This document shows, in pieces, positions 36,290-48,900 of a DNA stretch of 64,000 nt. Both the position numbers and the translations under genes were made by a program. The stretch's first letter is position 1, and each line of letters starts with the position of its first letter. The stretch is from Rhytidiadelphus loreus. Its lineage: Eukaryota; Streptophyta; Bryopsida; Hypnales; Hylocomiaceae. Below the pieces are notes generated by a model, which was given only the letters and a program-made list of their open reading frames with translations, had not been told where the DNA came from and searched no databases. The DNA lies in contig OX344762.1 in NCBI GenBank assembly GCA_947034895.1, forward strand, positions 38,606,760 to 38,670,759. The letters run 5' to 3'.

Positions 36290-36560
36290 CAAAAAAGTGT
36301 CCAAAATTGTTACTTTCTAGTGCATTGAGCATAATTGAAATATAAAAACATTTTTCAAACTTTTAGCAATACAAATTTGTATATAGTACTATAGAAATTT
36401 GTAGACAAAATTTCAGAACATTTAACCACGTAGATTGAGAGATTATAACATATCAATTTAGAAGAAAAGAAATTTTGGGCTTTCCTTAATGGAGTTAGTA
36501 CAATTTGACTCAACTGTGTGGAGAAGGAGACATTATCCAACTTCATGTGGAGAAGGAGAC
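36290..36560. repeat. Dispersed repeat, second copy at about 58440-58710
   Basis: The stretch from GTGTCCAAAATTGT through TTCTAGTGCATTGAG to GAGAAGGAGACATT recurs in the same orientation near 58450-58700 at roughly 80-85% identity. A shorter duplicate (TGTGGAGAAGGAGACATTAT) is repeated in tandem at about 36516 and 36545. Confidence 0.65.
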
Positions 36561-36642
36561 ATTATCCAACTTCGGAAACTAAGACCATAGAATAGGTAGT
36601 TATGTTAGTTACTTGCTTGCCAATTTATAAGGATGTCTAATG

Positions 36643-36932
36643 CATTAGAGGAGTTTTCGGACCCTTGGAGGGCCGTTTCAAGCAGCTGCGGGGGTATTGT
36701 CCCCTTGTAGTTTTCGGAGAACGGTTGTTCCCGATAAATAAATTTCAAAAAAAATAAAAATAAAATAAAAGGTTTTACTCTTGAAATGCAAAAAAAAACA
36801 GAAAAAAAAATTTATTTTTTTCCGACGTGGAAGTCGCCATTCCATGTCTGCAAGCTGCTGCGGCCCCCTGCGAACCAATTCCCACAATCTGGGAACTTAC
36901 AGCCCTCCGGGGGGCTGAAATCTCCTCTAATG
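36643..36932. mobile_element. CATTAGA-family foldback element (copy 2)
   Basis: The ends CATTAGAGGAGTTTTCGG and, inverted, CATTAGAGGAGATTTCAG enclose 290 bp. GC-rich arms carry GGAGGGC and its inverse, around an A/T-rich centre. No target duplication was identified. Confidence 0.6.
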
Positions 36933-37389
36933 GAGGTGTTTAACATACACAAAATCATCTTGCATTGAGAGGATGTCCCAAAAAAAACACAATATGAGCA
37001 AGATTTGAATTTTTAGATATGAGCATACCTTGGTTGTTGGTCAAGAAATCTTTCAATCCCATCTTATTCAAAAGTGCCAAAACAAAAATAGACACCCATT
37101 GAGGATTTGGATTTAGGCATTACTAGTTGTGAGGAGAGCAATAGAGCCCTATTTTTAATTTGATGTTTTTTTTTATCATTGTAATGTCTAGTTGTAGATT
37201 GCAATTCAATATAAACAACAATTTTCTTACATACCATCATCAAATTACAAAGCAAGTATTTGTGCACAACAATGCAATGCACAATAGTGATGTTTTCTAT
37301 TGAATACTTAGAAAATTTGAAATAAATAAAGATTCCCAAAACTTCAATCATTTCTTGAAATGAAGTTAGAAGTTTGAGACTTTTTAATT

Positions 37390-37672
37390 CATTAGAAGAT
37401 GTTTGGGCATCTAGAAGCTCATGAGTTCCCAACTGCAAAATCAGTCCCAATCGCATAGGGAACGCTGCCAGTGGCGCAGTCCGACGTGGTGGCGATTGTG
37501 CCATGTCATTTTTTGAAGAAAAAAAATACTTTTTTTTTCAACTTTTTTTTGTGGTTTAGAAATTTTAATTAAATTTTTTTTCCTTGATAGCTAGTCATTC
37601 CCTCACTGCCGGGGGAACAATGGGGAAACAAGCCTGAAATGGCCTTCTATAGGCCTCAAATATCTTCTAATG
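37390..37672. mobile_element. CATTAGA-family foldback element (copy 3)
   Basis: The ends CATTAGAAGATGTTTGGG and, inverted, CATTAGAAGATATTTGAG enclose 283 bp, with further inverted homology (TCTAGAAG... against TATAGAAG...). The flanking bases do not show a clear target duplication. Confidence 0.6.
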
Positions 37673-40600
37673 GCATTTTTAGTTTGAGGGTTTAGATTTT
37701 GAAAACCTGAGTTTTAGACGTCTACATACAAGGCCTTTTTTATTTATAAAAATCATAAACTTTATAGGACTCATAATTTCCATAATCCAATTGACAAGAT
37801 AGAGGCCCTTCACATCAAGCCATCAAATTATCAAAACCATAAAGTCACCTCAACATTTATCAATTCACTTTTGTAAAAGAATTTTTCTATAAGCCAAATA
37901 TAGATCACATTAGGATCAATACATGGTAACAATTTCCAATCATAATAGAATGTCAAGTAACTAGAGAGTAAACTACTAAACATGTCATAAACTAAATCTT
38001 GCAAGCAATATTATTTTGAACCCCAATCAAAAGAGAAGTTGCTATAAACTTAGAGTGAATTAACCAAAAAGGTTGTAATGAGGGTTGTAAGCCTTACCTA
38101 TATCTGTAACATTCAACGTTACACAATGAGGTTATTTGCTACATGGAAGGTGTCTTCAACCTACAACAACTTGTTATCACAATCACATCAGAAAAAACAC
38201 TATCAAAGCTCAAAAAATCACACAAAAAAATGCACAACAAATTAGTTCAACAAATTGTGAATCGAGAAAATGCCATTTATAATCCCCTCACTCCAAACAC
38301 ATGTAGTCACTTCCAAAACTCTTGTGAATACTAGCCTACAAACCAAATTGTGTATGTTCAAAAGTGGTTTCAACTGTATCCTTATACTCTTCTATCTATA
38401 GTATGGTTCAACCAGGTTAGGTATAGCCTATGCCTTGGGCTCCAAGGAAATAGAACTGGTCAAGTCAAACAAACATGTTCCAAAAGGCAATCCAAATAGT
38501 AGATTCAAAATTTCACTGTCCATGGTAAATTAAAGTCTACTTATTCAAACTAATAACCGCCATTCGTTAATATGGCATGATATAGTCATGTGATGCTCTA
38601 GATATGTCTGCATTGAGAACCAATGAAGGAGAAGAAACTGGTCAAGTCAAATTACCTTGTGCCAGACTCTATTCCATGTGGTTGAACATAATTCAAACCT
38701 CATATCCCATAATTAAATTAAGACCACTTATCAAATTTTTGGAACTATCCTTTAGTATGACATAGTCCAACCATGTGATGTCAAACTATTGCCTATCATG
38801 GCTAGGTTTAAAAATAATGAAATCCAATGATGGAAAAGGTTAAGTCACACACCTTGGTGCCATAACCTATAATAACTGCCAAAGAATGACATGTGGCCAT
38901 AATGTCTATGGAAACAAGAGTACTAGAAAGATGGGAGGATAGGAGGGACCTATAGGCCAAAAAACTAAATTGTAAGTATTTAAATCTTTAAACTTATTCC
39001 ATCTAAGTTTAAAAATAAACAAATAGCCTTTAAAAATAGACTATTAACTTGATTTAAATATTTATAGAGAGCTCAACCTCCTCACAAATATAATATTTTT
39101 CCTACTAGTAGAAAAACCATGACTATTTTCACTGATTTTAAAACTTTTTGTGAAAATCAACAAAACGGCGCCAACTTTTTGTTGATTTGAGTAGTGCAAT
39201 GACTAAATCAACAAAATTTTAGGGAATAAGGAATTTTTTGGAATCTCTTGGAATCTCTTGGAATCTTTATCAATCTAATTTCATTTTCAAGATTCCATTT
39301 TCAAAATATTCTAGCTAACATTATAATCTTTCAATCCATAAGTGGCATTGTTGTATTTCTTAGTACATGTGATCTCTAATATGTCTAGTTTGAATTTGTA
39401 TAGTTACAACTCAAAAAAACATTGATGAAACTTATCAAAGTGTTGGTGTTGAAGAAGGATAATGACCTATTTGGAAACTACCCTATTAGTATAATAAATT
39501 CGTTCCCAGGGAGACGGTCAAGTAGGATTTTTCTATGCTAATAGGTTCAAAAACCCAATTTGGAATTCTATAGCCAAAAACATCACTACAATGACATTGC
39601 ACTCATAATACAAAATTCCAACTTGGATCACAGATCAAACTTTCAAACTTAACAAATAAAATCAATCAATCAAGTGCACATACATATGCTCAAACACCAT
39701 CACATATGAAAATATATTTTGTATTAACTCAAATTTGGTGACAAATCACCATTACAGCTTATAGTTTCATTTATAACATCACCATTTATCTTGCTTCTCA
39801 CATCTAACATTCAAATTACCACTCAAACATAAACTCTTCAACTTCCAGTCCTCCAACTAGGACATACACATTTTTCATCACTTCCTGGATCATCCTCGTG
39901 ATACTGCAAGACTAACACTCTAATACAATCCAATCACCAACTTGGAAATCACACAAACACAAAACAAAAATACACAGCACACCCGGCTGGGACACGACTG
40001 AATTCTTCAATAGACGGTAAGGAAAATGAAAGCAAAACTAGCCCAAATAGGCTCCCACTAATGGTTACTACATTGAGAGAGATGACTAACTACCAAATAA
40101 CTATCAAATTGGGACTTGAATTTCAACCACCTCCCCACATTCAACATCCCATTTTACAAGACATGAAAAACTGCCAAATCAAACTAACAACTATTCTACT
40201 TACCCCTTTACCCACTCACACATTCCCATTTGGAAATTAAATTGGCCATAGCCCCTCCTTAACTGAACAAACCTACCAGAAGATTGCAAGTTAGATCAAA
40301 TAGTTTGACAAAATAACCAAATTAGACATCCAATTAACCAAAAACTTGTCAAGAACAAACCAAACACACATAAAATCACACAACAATTAACAAATCCTAA
40401 AGCCTAGTTGGTTATCTACAGTTGGCTTTTTGTTCAATATAGAATAAATTTCAAGAAACTTAAAAAAAGGCCTTAGGCATTTAAGTGTTTAGGTGTTAAA
40501 AAAATAATATGCTATCATTTTAAGAATATACTATCAAAACTATCCTATGAAATTTATTATTTTTTGCATTTTTGATTAGCACACCAAATTTTTAATTCAA

Positions 40601-41295
40601 AAAACAAAATTTTCACTTTTGTCAAATTGTTTTGTGTGCTTTTTGTTGTGTTAAAAAATAATTGATTGAAAATATTGGTGATGAATTTTTCAAATTTCAT
40701 TTAAGGAACATCAATGTGCTCGTCACACTTCATGAAAAAATTCACATTACCTTGAAAAAATTTTACAATAGAGAAAATTAAATGTCAAGGTGTTTCCTTC
40801 ACAAATTTTATTAAATTGATAAAAACTATGGAAGTTTTTTTTATAAATTTAATCATTCACAATTTGGTATTTTTTAAACTCAGTAGATTTTGGCGGCCAA
40901 TTTGGCATAGTAAATTAACTTTTTTCAAAAAACTTTGATCCAAAAAAGTTGTACAGTCAAGATAATTTTCATCTCCAAAAAACCGTTTGAGATTTTGAGC
41001 CTCCAATCAAAAGTTATAAGCAAAGTTCAGAGAGAGGTTGAAAAGGACATTTTTTTGATATTTTCAAACATCCTATCTGAATTTTGTCCATAACTTTTTT
41101 TTGGAGTGCCAAAATTTCAAACGGATTTTTGAAGATCAAAGTTAACTTGATTTTGCAACTTTTCTTAGTTCAAAGTTCTTGAAAAAAATTGTTTAATATG
41201 CTGAAATGGCCTCCAAAGTCTGCTGATTTTACAAAGTAAATGAAAACAATCAAACAAACTAGATAAATAAAAAACAACTACTGTCTAATGCATAC
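37673..41295. other. AT-rich intergenic DNA, nothing coding recognised
   Basis: No gene was recognised. A segment around 39320-39450 (CATTATAATCTTTCAATCCA and following) is similar to 42630-42750 inside the MULE, so some of this DNA is an older dispersed repeat. Confidence 0.4.
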
Positions 41296-41420
41296 AAAGT
41301 AATGGACAGTGTATTGATTGAACCTTTGGACCTCAACCAAGAGGTTCAAGGTTCAATCCTTGATAGAGGCGCTCGCCTACGTGGCGTGGCTACCTAGGTG
41401 AGGTGGCCACCACTTGGAAA
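41296..41420 (+). repeat. Possible tRNA-derived (SINE-like) segment
   Basis: A stem-loop-like stretch (GGACCTCAACCAAGAGGTTC) is followed by GGTTCAATCC, close to a Pol III B box (GGTTCRANTCC). No clear A box or poly(A/T) tail was defined. Confidence 0.2.
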
Positions 41421-41484
41421 ATTTATTTTCATTCAAAATTCGCAAGTAAACCCGGGCAACTAGGGAAAATTTGAAATGATTATT

Positions 41485-41791
41485 CATTAGATGGGTTTTC
41501 CCTACCGGGGAGGGCTGTGAGTTTCCAACCCTGAATTTGGCCGAAACTGCCGAAACAGGCCGTTCCCAGGCACTGCTGACTTGGCAGAACGACTGCCACG
41601 TCCTTTTTAAAAAATAATAATAATAATAATAATAATAATTTAACTTTGTTTTTCATTTTAAGAACTTAAATTTTTTTTTTTTTTTTTTTTAAAAACAAAC
41701 AAACTGACACCCGCATTCGAAGGGGTCCGGGGGAACGGAGCTGGGAACGGGCTTGAAACGGCCCTCCAGCCCCCCCGAATCCCATCTAATG
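41485..41791. mobile_element. CATTAGA-family foldback element (copy 4)
   Basis: The ends CATTAGATGGGTTTTCCC and, inverted, CATTAGATGGGATTCGGG enclose 307 bp. GC-rich arms carry GGAGGGC as in copy 2. The centre holds a (TAA)n run and poly-T. It lies about 100 bp left of the MULE. Confidence 0.6.
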
Positions 41792-42659
41792 GTTTGGAAC
41801 AACGTGTCCAAAACAACAGAAACAAACAATAGTTTCTTGTTATTTTTGATGCAATTTTTTCTATTAGTGTCCAAAGGAGTGTAAATGAGGGAGTCCACTA
41901 AAACCCACCCCTCCATTGATGGCTCTACCATTCTGATCCATGCTGGCCCTTCCTGTCGTGTTCCCCCCTCGTGCTGTTTGCATTAATTTTAGTTTAATCC
42001 CTGACAGTTCCTCGGGGTCATGTTGGTGGTGATTTTAATGATAAAATTCCGGTCCAGTGCTTCGTCTGACAGTTGTGCCTGTACCGTTGGGCATGGCATG
42101 GCAGTGCTATGCAGAAGAGTGCCTCCTGCCCTGCGTATGCATTCAACGCAACAATGCATGGCAGCTATGTTTGATAGTGGATCACTGTCAACTATTTTGG
42201 TGTCCAAGAGTTGTGTCTCGTGGGCTTTGCATCAGGGGATAGTGTTCCATGCTCCTGTGTTTTGTAGGTTCATTGTCAACAGATAGTGTTCCAAACAATT
42301 GTTTCTCGTGGTTTCATTGTCAGAGGCCAGTGTTACGTGTATAGTAGGGCAATATTTGTGGCATCAACGAGGGGAGGGGAAGGCTATTTGGTTTTAGCCA
42401 TGAAGTGAAATGGAGCCTCAAACACCGTAGATCTTCGATAGAAGAGTACACTAGAAATTAATTAAACAAAATTATAGAAAACATTTTGAGGAGCTATACA
42501 ACATTGAGTGGAGTAATACTTGTTAGGCCCTTCACTCTCATTTTGGGGGTGACCAATTTTGTATGTTTGACAAGGCCAAAGAGAGCTCAATCATTGTCAT
42601 AGTTCTCCCCTCCATGATGGCATGATCAAACATTATAATCTTTCAATCCATAATTGGTA

Positions 42660-45110
42660 TTGTAGTGTTCTAGGGTCTTATGTGATCTCTAACATGTGTA
42701 GTTCGAATTAGTACGGTTCGAATTTGAAAAATATTGATTCAACTTATGAAAATGTTAACTTCTTGTTAAATTTAGAACAAATTTGAAGAGGCTTGAAACA
42801 AGCCTAGGGCATTTTGGGGTTAATATTGTTTTTTTTTTAATTTCTAAAGAAATTTGTTCACTAAGCTGTACACCAAAATTGGTAAATAGTGTTGGCAACA
42901 CTAATTACCAACACTAACAGTAACTGACTGTGATGTGCAAGGTTAGCATTAGGAAAATTACTTACCCAATCTAACAATATTTGAGCTCTATAGTAGAAGT
43001 TGGAATGGTGGGAAAAAGCGGTCTATAAAATATTGAAATAGACAATGAAATGCTGATATACACCATGAAATGGTGAAGGGAACAACATTAATTATCACCC
43101 ACCAGTATTTACCAATTTTAGGGTAGTGTGTGCAAGTCTTCATTCCGTGAGTGGGACCATATACATTGGTTGAAGATATTAGCATTCAAAGTTGAAAAGA
43201 AATTGGAATTCCCCCCAAAAATGAAAGTCGAAAAATTGAAATGAAAAAAAGGATGTCATGGAAAGAAAATGAAATGAAAAAAAAAATGGAAATGGAAAAA
43301 AAGTTGGAATGAACAAAAAAATTTAGGGAAACTAAATGAAAAGAAAGAAATAAAAAAGGGAAGAAAAACAATATTAAAAAAATTTGAAATTATAAAAAAG
43401 TAAAGGGGAAAAATCGAATTGAAAAACAAATTGTAGGGGAAAAGAATTAAATGAGAAAAAAAATGAAATGAAAAGCAAAATTCCCCAAAAATAGGAATGA
43501 AAAAAATGGTTCTAGGGGAAAACAATGAAATGAAAAAAAAATGTAGGGGACAACAAATTGTAGGGGAAAAAAAATGGAATGAAAAGAAATGAAATGACAT
43601 AGAAAATGTAATGAGAAAAAAAATGTAGAAAAGTACATGTAATGAAAAAATGCTTGAAATGAAAAATAAAAAGTTATGAAAAAATGAAAGAATTGAAAAG
43701 CAACCTGAAAAAAAAAATGAAATGAAAAAAAATTGAACTCAGGAAAAAATAAAGGGAAAAACATAGAAGGAAAAAAAAAGAAGGAAAAGAATGAAATGAT
43801 AAAAACTGGTACTGAAGAAAAAAGAAAGGGGAAATCAATGAAATGAAGTGAAAAAAGAAATGAAAACAAAATGAAATGAACAGAAAGAATAAAAGGAAAT
43901 ATCTTATTAGATGGAAAAAATAAAATGAAATGAAAAAAAAATAGAAATGAAGAAAAAAATAAAGGGAAAAAAAATGGAATGATAAAAAAAATAGGAGAGG
44001 AAAACAATGAAATGAAAAAAAAGGAGGAAAGGAAAAACAAATTGAAAAAAAAAAAAAAAAAATGAAAAAAAATGAAAGGGGAAATCAATCAAATGAAAAA
44101 AAAATGAAAAAAAAAAAAAATGGACACAAAGAATCAAAGGAAGTATCTAATTAAATTGAAATCAATGAAATGAGTTTGTACGGTTACAATTTGGAAAATA
44201 TTGATTCAACTTATCAAAATGGTCACTTCTTTTTCAATTTAGAACAAATTTGAAGAGGTTGGACACTAAAATTGGTAAATAGTGTTGGCAACACTAATTA
44301 CCAATACTAACACTAACTGATTGTGATGTGCAAGGTTAGTATTAGGAACATTGCTTACCCAATCTAACAATATTTGAGGTGTATAGTACAAGTTGGAATG
44401 GTGGGGAAGAGTGGTCTATAAAATGCTGAAGTAGACAATGAAATGCTCATATACACCATGAAATGGTGAAGGGAAGAACAATAATTATCACCCAATAGTA
44501 TTTACCAATTCTAGGGTAGTGTGTGCAAGTCTTCATTCCCAAAGTCTAACCATATACATTGGTTTGAAGATATTAGCATTCAAAGTTGAAAAGAAATTGG
44601 AATTCCCCCCCAAAATGAAAGTGGAAACATTCAAATGGAAAAAAGGATGTCATGGAAAGAAAATGAAATAAAAAAAAAGGAAATGGAAAAAAAAAGGAAA
44701 TGGGAAAAAAAGTGGAATGGACCAAAAAATTTAGTGAAACAAAATTAAAAGAAAGGAAGAGAAAGGGAACAAAAAAAGGAATTAAAAAAATTTCAAATGA
44801 CAAAAAAGTAAAGGGGAAAAACTCAAATGAAAAAAAAATGTAGGGGATAAGAATTACATGAGGAAAAAATTGAAATGAAAAGGGAAATTAAAAATAAATA
44901 GGAATGAAAAAAATTGTTATAGGGGAAAAACATGAAATGGAAAAAAAAATGAAATGAAAAAAAAATTGTAATGAAAAAAATTGAAATGAGAAAAAAAAGG
45001 TGGAAAAGTACATGTAATGAAAAAATGTTTTAAATTAAAATTAAAAATTAATGAACAAATTAATGAATTCAAAAGCAAACTGAAAAAAAAAGTGAAATGA
45101 TAAAAAACGG
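42660..45110. repeat. Direct duplication with purine-rich tracts inside the MULE
   Basis: About 42700-43600 and 44170-45100 share the same order of sequence: ATTGATTCAACTTAT, CTTACCCAATCTAACAATAT (42961 and 44354, spacing 1393), CACCATGAAATGGTGAAGGG, then GAAAAGAAATTGGAATTCCC. Each then runs into hundreds of bases of G/A-only tracts based on GAAATGAAAAAA (43190-44140 and 44580-45100). The complementary strand is pyrimidine-only and yields long Phe/Ser/Leu frames that are not genes. Confidence 0.75.
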
Positions 45111-45925
45111 ACAAACGGGCACCGGGGAACCTTCTGTCGCTATCAGCCCATGGACATAGGAAAATGGCAGTGTTTCGAGGCAGCGGGGGGGACAACGCGA
45201 GGCGACCCCGATCACTCCCATGTTTTGCGATTGTGCGTGGAGGGTGTTTGTGAGTGTGTGTTCGTGCACTTCGAGACAGCTGCACATGCGGGAGAGTGAA
45301 GTTTCTGGCTGGCCATTGACGACTGCCGAGGCGCGGTGGACATCACTTCCGACTCGCGATGTCACTTCGGTTCGTTTATGGCAACTGACTTCCATCATTG
45401 CGTTGTACTCGGGCGCTCAAGCTAAAGCTATGGAGTCGCCTACGTCGACCACGAGTCATTGTTGCGCTGCTGAAGACCTTCGCCGCAGCTCGGTTTCCAG
45501 TCACATTATCAAGGTAAGTGCTCCGAGGCTTCATGATCCTCCGTTGTTTAGAAGTGGGGCATGCTCGTGTCGAAGGAATGGGATTTAGGGTCCGCAGACG
45601 TGAGAGTGGGGCTAAGGGTCCATGTCGAGCTTGGTGGGAAAAAATGCAAGCATTTCCGTTGAGTCGCCGTAGCGCGGCGCTTCCTTTGTTTTAGGGTTTG
45701 GATGACGGGCATGCGCACAGTTACAGGAGTGTGACGAGCCGCCTGCGATGACCGATGACAGCAGGTGAGGGCACCCCGAGTTTCTGAATGGCGACACACT
45801 GACGACCTTGCGCGTGAGGTTGAATATAGTACCGCCCTACACAGGTCTCACGTTGTCGGTAATTCGTACATTCCCGGGCTATAGTACTGTGAACGGATAA
45901 CACTGAACTAATTAATGGTGACGTC

Positions 45926-48900
45926 GTGCACTACAGGGTTGCGGTTCAGTACCCAGATTTCTACTACTTTTACAAGCCAGTGTATCAATGGGGCGAGCAC
46001 ATTGGGTGGCGTAACTGGTTTAGAGCTACGGACGTGGGGACCCCGCTTGGCCAGTGCTGTGATATGGCGAAGATTAAGCGAACTGAGCGCCGTGCAGAAG
46101 AAGCGTCTTTGGAGGTTGAGGATGCTAGAGATGGAGGAAGTCCAAGCCGAGGGTCAAGGGCAAATGATTTCCAGGTTAGATTCGCGACATTACGAATGAG
46201 CACACACTTGTTTCCATTTATTTGAAGAATGCATTTGTCTTAAACGAACACCTGCTGCTCCCCCGGTTTAGGGCGGTTTAGCAATGGCTTGATTTTTGTG
46301 CTGAACTGAGAGTGTGTGCACCGAAACCCAGCAGGAGGCGGATGCCCTGCGAGGGGCCACGGCAGCAACAGCAACAACGTAGGTTCTGGGTTTTTGGTGC
46401 ACGGTCACCATCGACACGAGTACATTTTCTGTGAATTATGGCACACAGGAGGAATATAGCAGGTTGCTCAAAGAGTGGTCCGTGGACGCGTACACCAACG
46501 TTCCCAGACCCACAGCACCTAATAGAAAGTTCTTCCAGTGCATACATTGCAAAAACCAGAAATTCACTAGCAAAATGCAACTGAACAAGCATCGTTGGGA
46601 TTCCAAGTGTCCTGCTGTGAAGGACGAAGTGGGAAATCCTCTGCGACTGCTGCCGTATCCAGAACAGGGCCAGGGTCAAGGCAAGTCGTCCGAGATGATG
46701 CGTAAAGGGAAGGACAGTGAGGGTTCCAGTAGAGGCGCACGCAGGTCCCGGAAAAAAAAACCCTCCACTCAGGCGACACAGTGTTCCGCAGGGACAGAAG
46801 GAGAAGGGCAAGCCCAACGCACGCAGCATAGAGAGACGACTTTGCCGCAGGAAGGGCGCGCGGGTGAAGGCATGACGGAGTGGCCAAAGCAGCACAAAGG
46901 AGCGAAGACATCGGGAGGGGACGTGGCACATGGCACAGCGGTAGGGGACACGGGATCGGACTTGGCGGACTTGGCGGACTACGCGATGCAGGAGAATTCC
47001 GGTCGGGCAGAGGAGGGGGGCGCGGAAGAAGGGGGCGCGGAAGAAAGCATAGCGGCTCGTACGAAGTTGAGGAGGTCCACGAAACAAGGTGGAGTGGAAG
47101 GTGGATTTTGGGCGCCGCGTCCGTCGCAATTGGAAGAGAGTAGGGGCCAGAAAAAAGACGTGGAAGAGATCTCCGACTCCGACGTGGAAGACGATGAAGA
47201 AGCCCTCTCCGACAAGCGCGGAACAAGCAAAGTGCAGGTGAGTAAACCCGAGAACAGAGAGGGAAGCAAGGCACAGGGCCGTGCGCAAGGTGGGATTGGA
47301 AAACGCACGCTTCCAAATCTGAGTGCAGGCGAGGAGTTGTCATTCCAGTACATGGTCGAAGGTAGAAACAACAATACGGAGCCCGCGTTGGAGGAGTGGA
47401 ACGACAAAGACCCGCCCTCTAGCCCGGTAGCTGGCCAGGTGCCAGCGCGGTGTGTCGAAGCCCGCGAAGCACATCTGTAGAGCCATACCGTTGGACTCAG
47501 TGTATCGAAGAACATAGTCAGGGAACCCACCCGAGCAGGTGCGCAGGGCCACCCTCCCGCACTTAGTGGTCCGCAGGCAGCATACAGGGAACCCACCCGA
47601 TCCCGCCTTAAGGGACCCCCTCTTGCACTTAGTGTTCCGCAGGCAGCAGACTCGGAACCGATCCGAGCACGTCCTAAGGGACCCCCTCCTACGCTGACTG
47701 TTCCGCAGGCAGCAGACTCGGAACCTTACTGAGCACGTCCTAAGGGACCCCCTCCTGCGCTGACTGTTCCGCAGGCAGCGGACAGAGAACCCACCCGAGC
47801 ACGTCCGCAGGGTCCCCCTCCTGCGCTTAGTGTTCCGCAGGCAGCAAACAGGGAACCCACCCGAATACGTCCGAGGGGCCCCCCTCCTGCACTTACTGTC
47901 CCGCAGGCAGCGGACAGAGGTCCATGCCGAGCACGTCCGCAGGGCCCCTCTCTTGCGCTTAGTGTTCCGCAGGCAGCAGACAGGGACCCCACACGAACAC
48001 GTCCGAGGGGCCCCCCTCCTGCACTTACTGTTCCGCAGGTCGAAGAAGCGGGTGTTGACTCTTCAGAGTCAGTAGACCCGGTGTGGCGTAAGGGACGTAC
48101 TCTCAAGACACTTGCGTTGTACAAGAAATTGCCTACATTCTGGAGTCTACAGAAGCGAGAGGCCGCTTGTTCGCCGGAGTTGCTAGCCGCTGCGAAGCGG
48201 GCGAAGGCTGACGGGTCGCTAGGCAAAGCGCGGAATACAAGTCGCATGGTTACCTCTGACGAAAGCGACGAAAACCGCAAAGGAGGGGAGGACGCGGTAC
48301 ACTGTGACAGTGTTTCGGATGAGCCATTTCAGGACCCGACTGATGCAAGGCAGACTCTTGGTGCACGGCCACAGGGTTCGCAGTTTGACATGGATGACGA
48401 TATGGGAGCTTATGCGCGTGAAATTGAAGCAGAGCTGGAGGACCAGCACATGGAAAACAGTTTTATGGATGACCTGCAGGGGGACAGTGTTTCCCCTGCG
48501 CGCACACCTAGCCCACAGCCCGGTTCAACATCATCGCTTGTAGGTTCGGGCCTTGGTAGCCCAAGTTTGGACATCGTGCCTTGGACGGGCAATTTTGCAG
48601 GAAATTTGGCCCTCCAGCAGTACTGGATGTGCGGACTAGGGTCACCTCAGCCGAGAGTGTACCACCCGGACCTCGCGCACACGAATTCTGGATGCATCGC
48701 ACGCCTGGAGAGGGACGAGCGCGAAGTTAGGATGCGTGCACGAGTGAAGGCAGATGCGTTTGCAGAATCGTCATCTAAGCCAAAACCACCGATGCCCTTA
48801 GCGACACCTGACATTTTCCACCTTCTTAACGTTTTCCCGAAGTTTCTGAATTGAGAATATGCGGGACAAACTGTACCTGACTTTCGACACGCCGTTTCTA

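Noticed and set aside
43186..44137. Long minus-strand frames rich in Phe, Ser and Ile (up to 213 codons)
   Set aside because: They are translations of the pyrimidine strand of GAAATGAAAAA tracts, with no domain or start context.
46278..48280. Minus-strand frames of 184-336 codons opposite the Ulp1 gene, some with regular repeats
   Set aside because: Antisense to the 66-bp array and to an exon supported by splice phase; no known motif.
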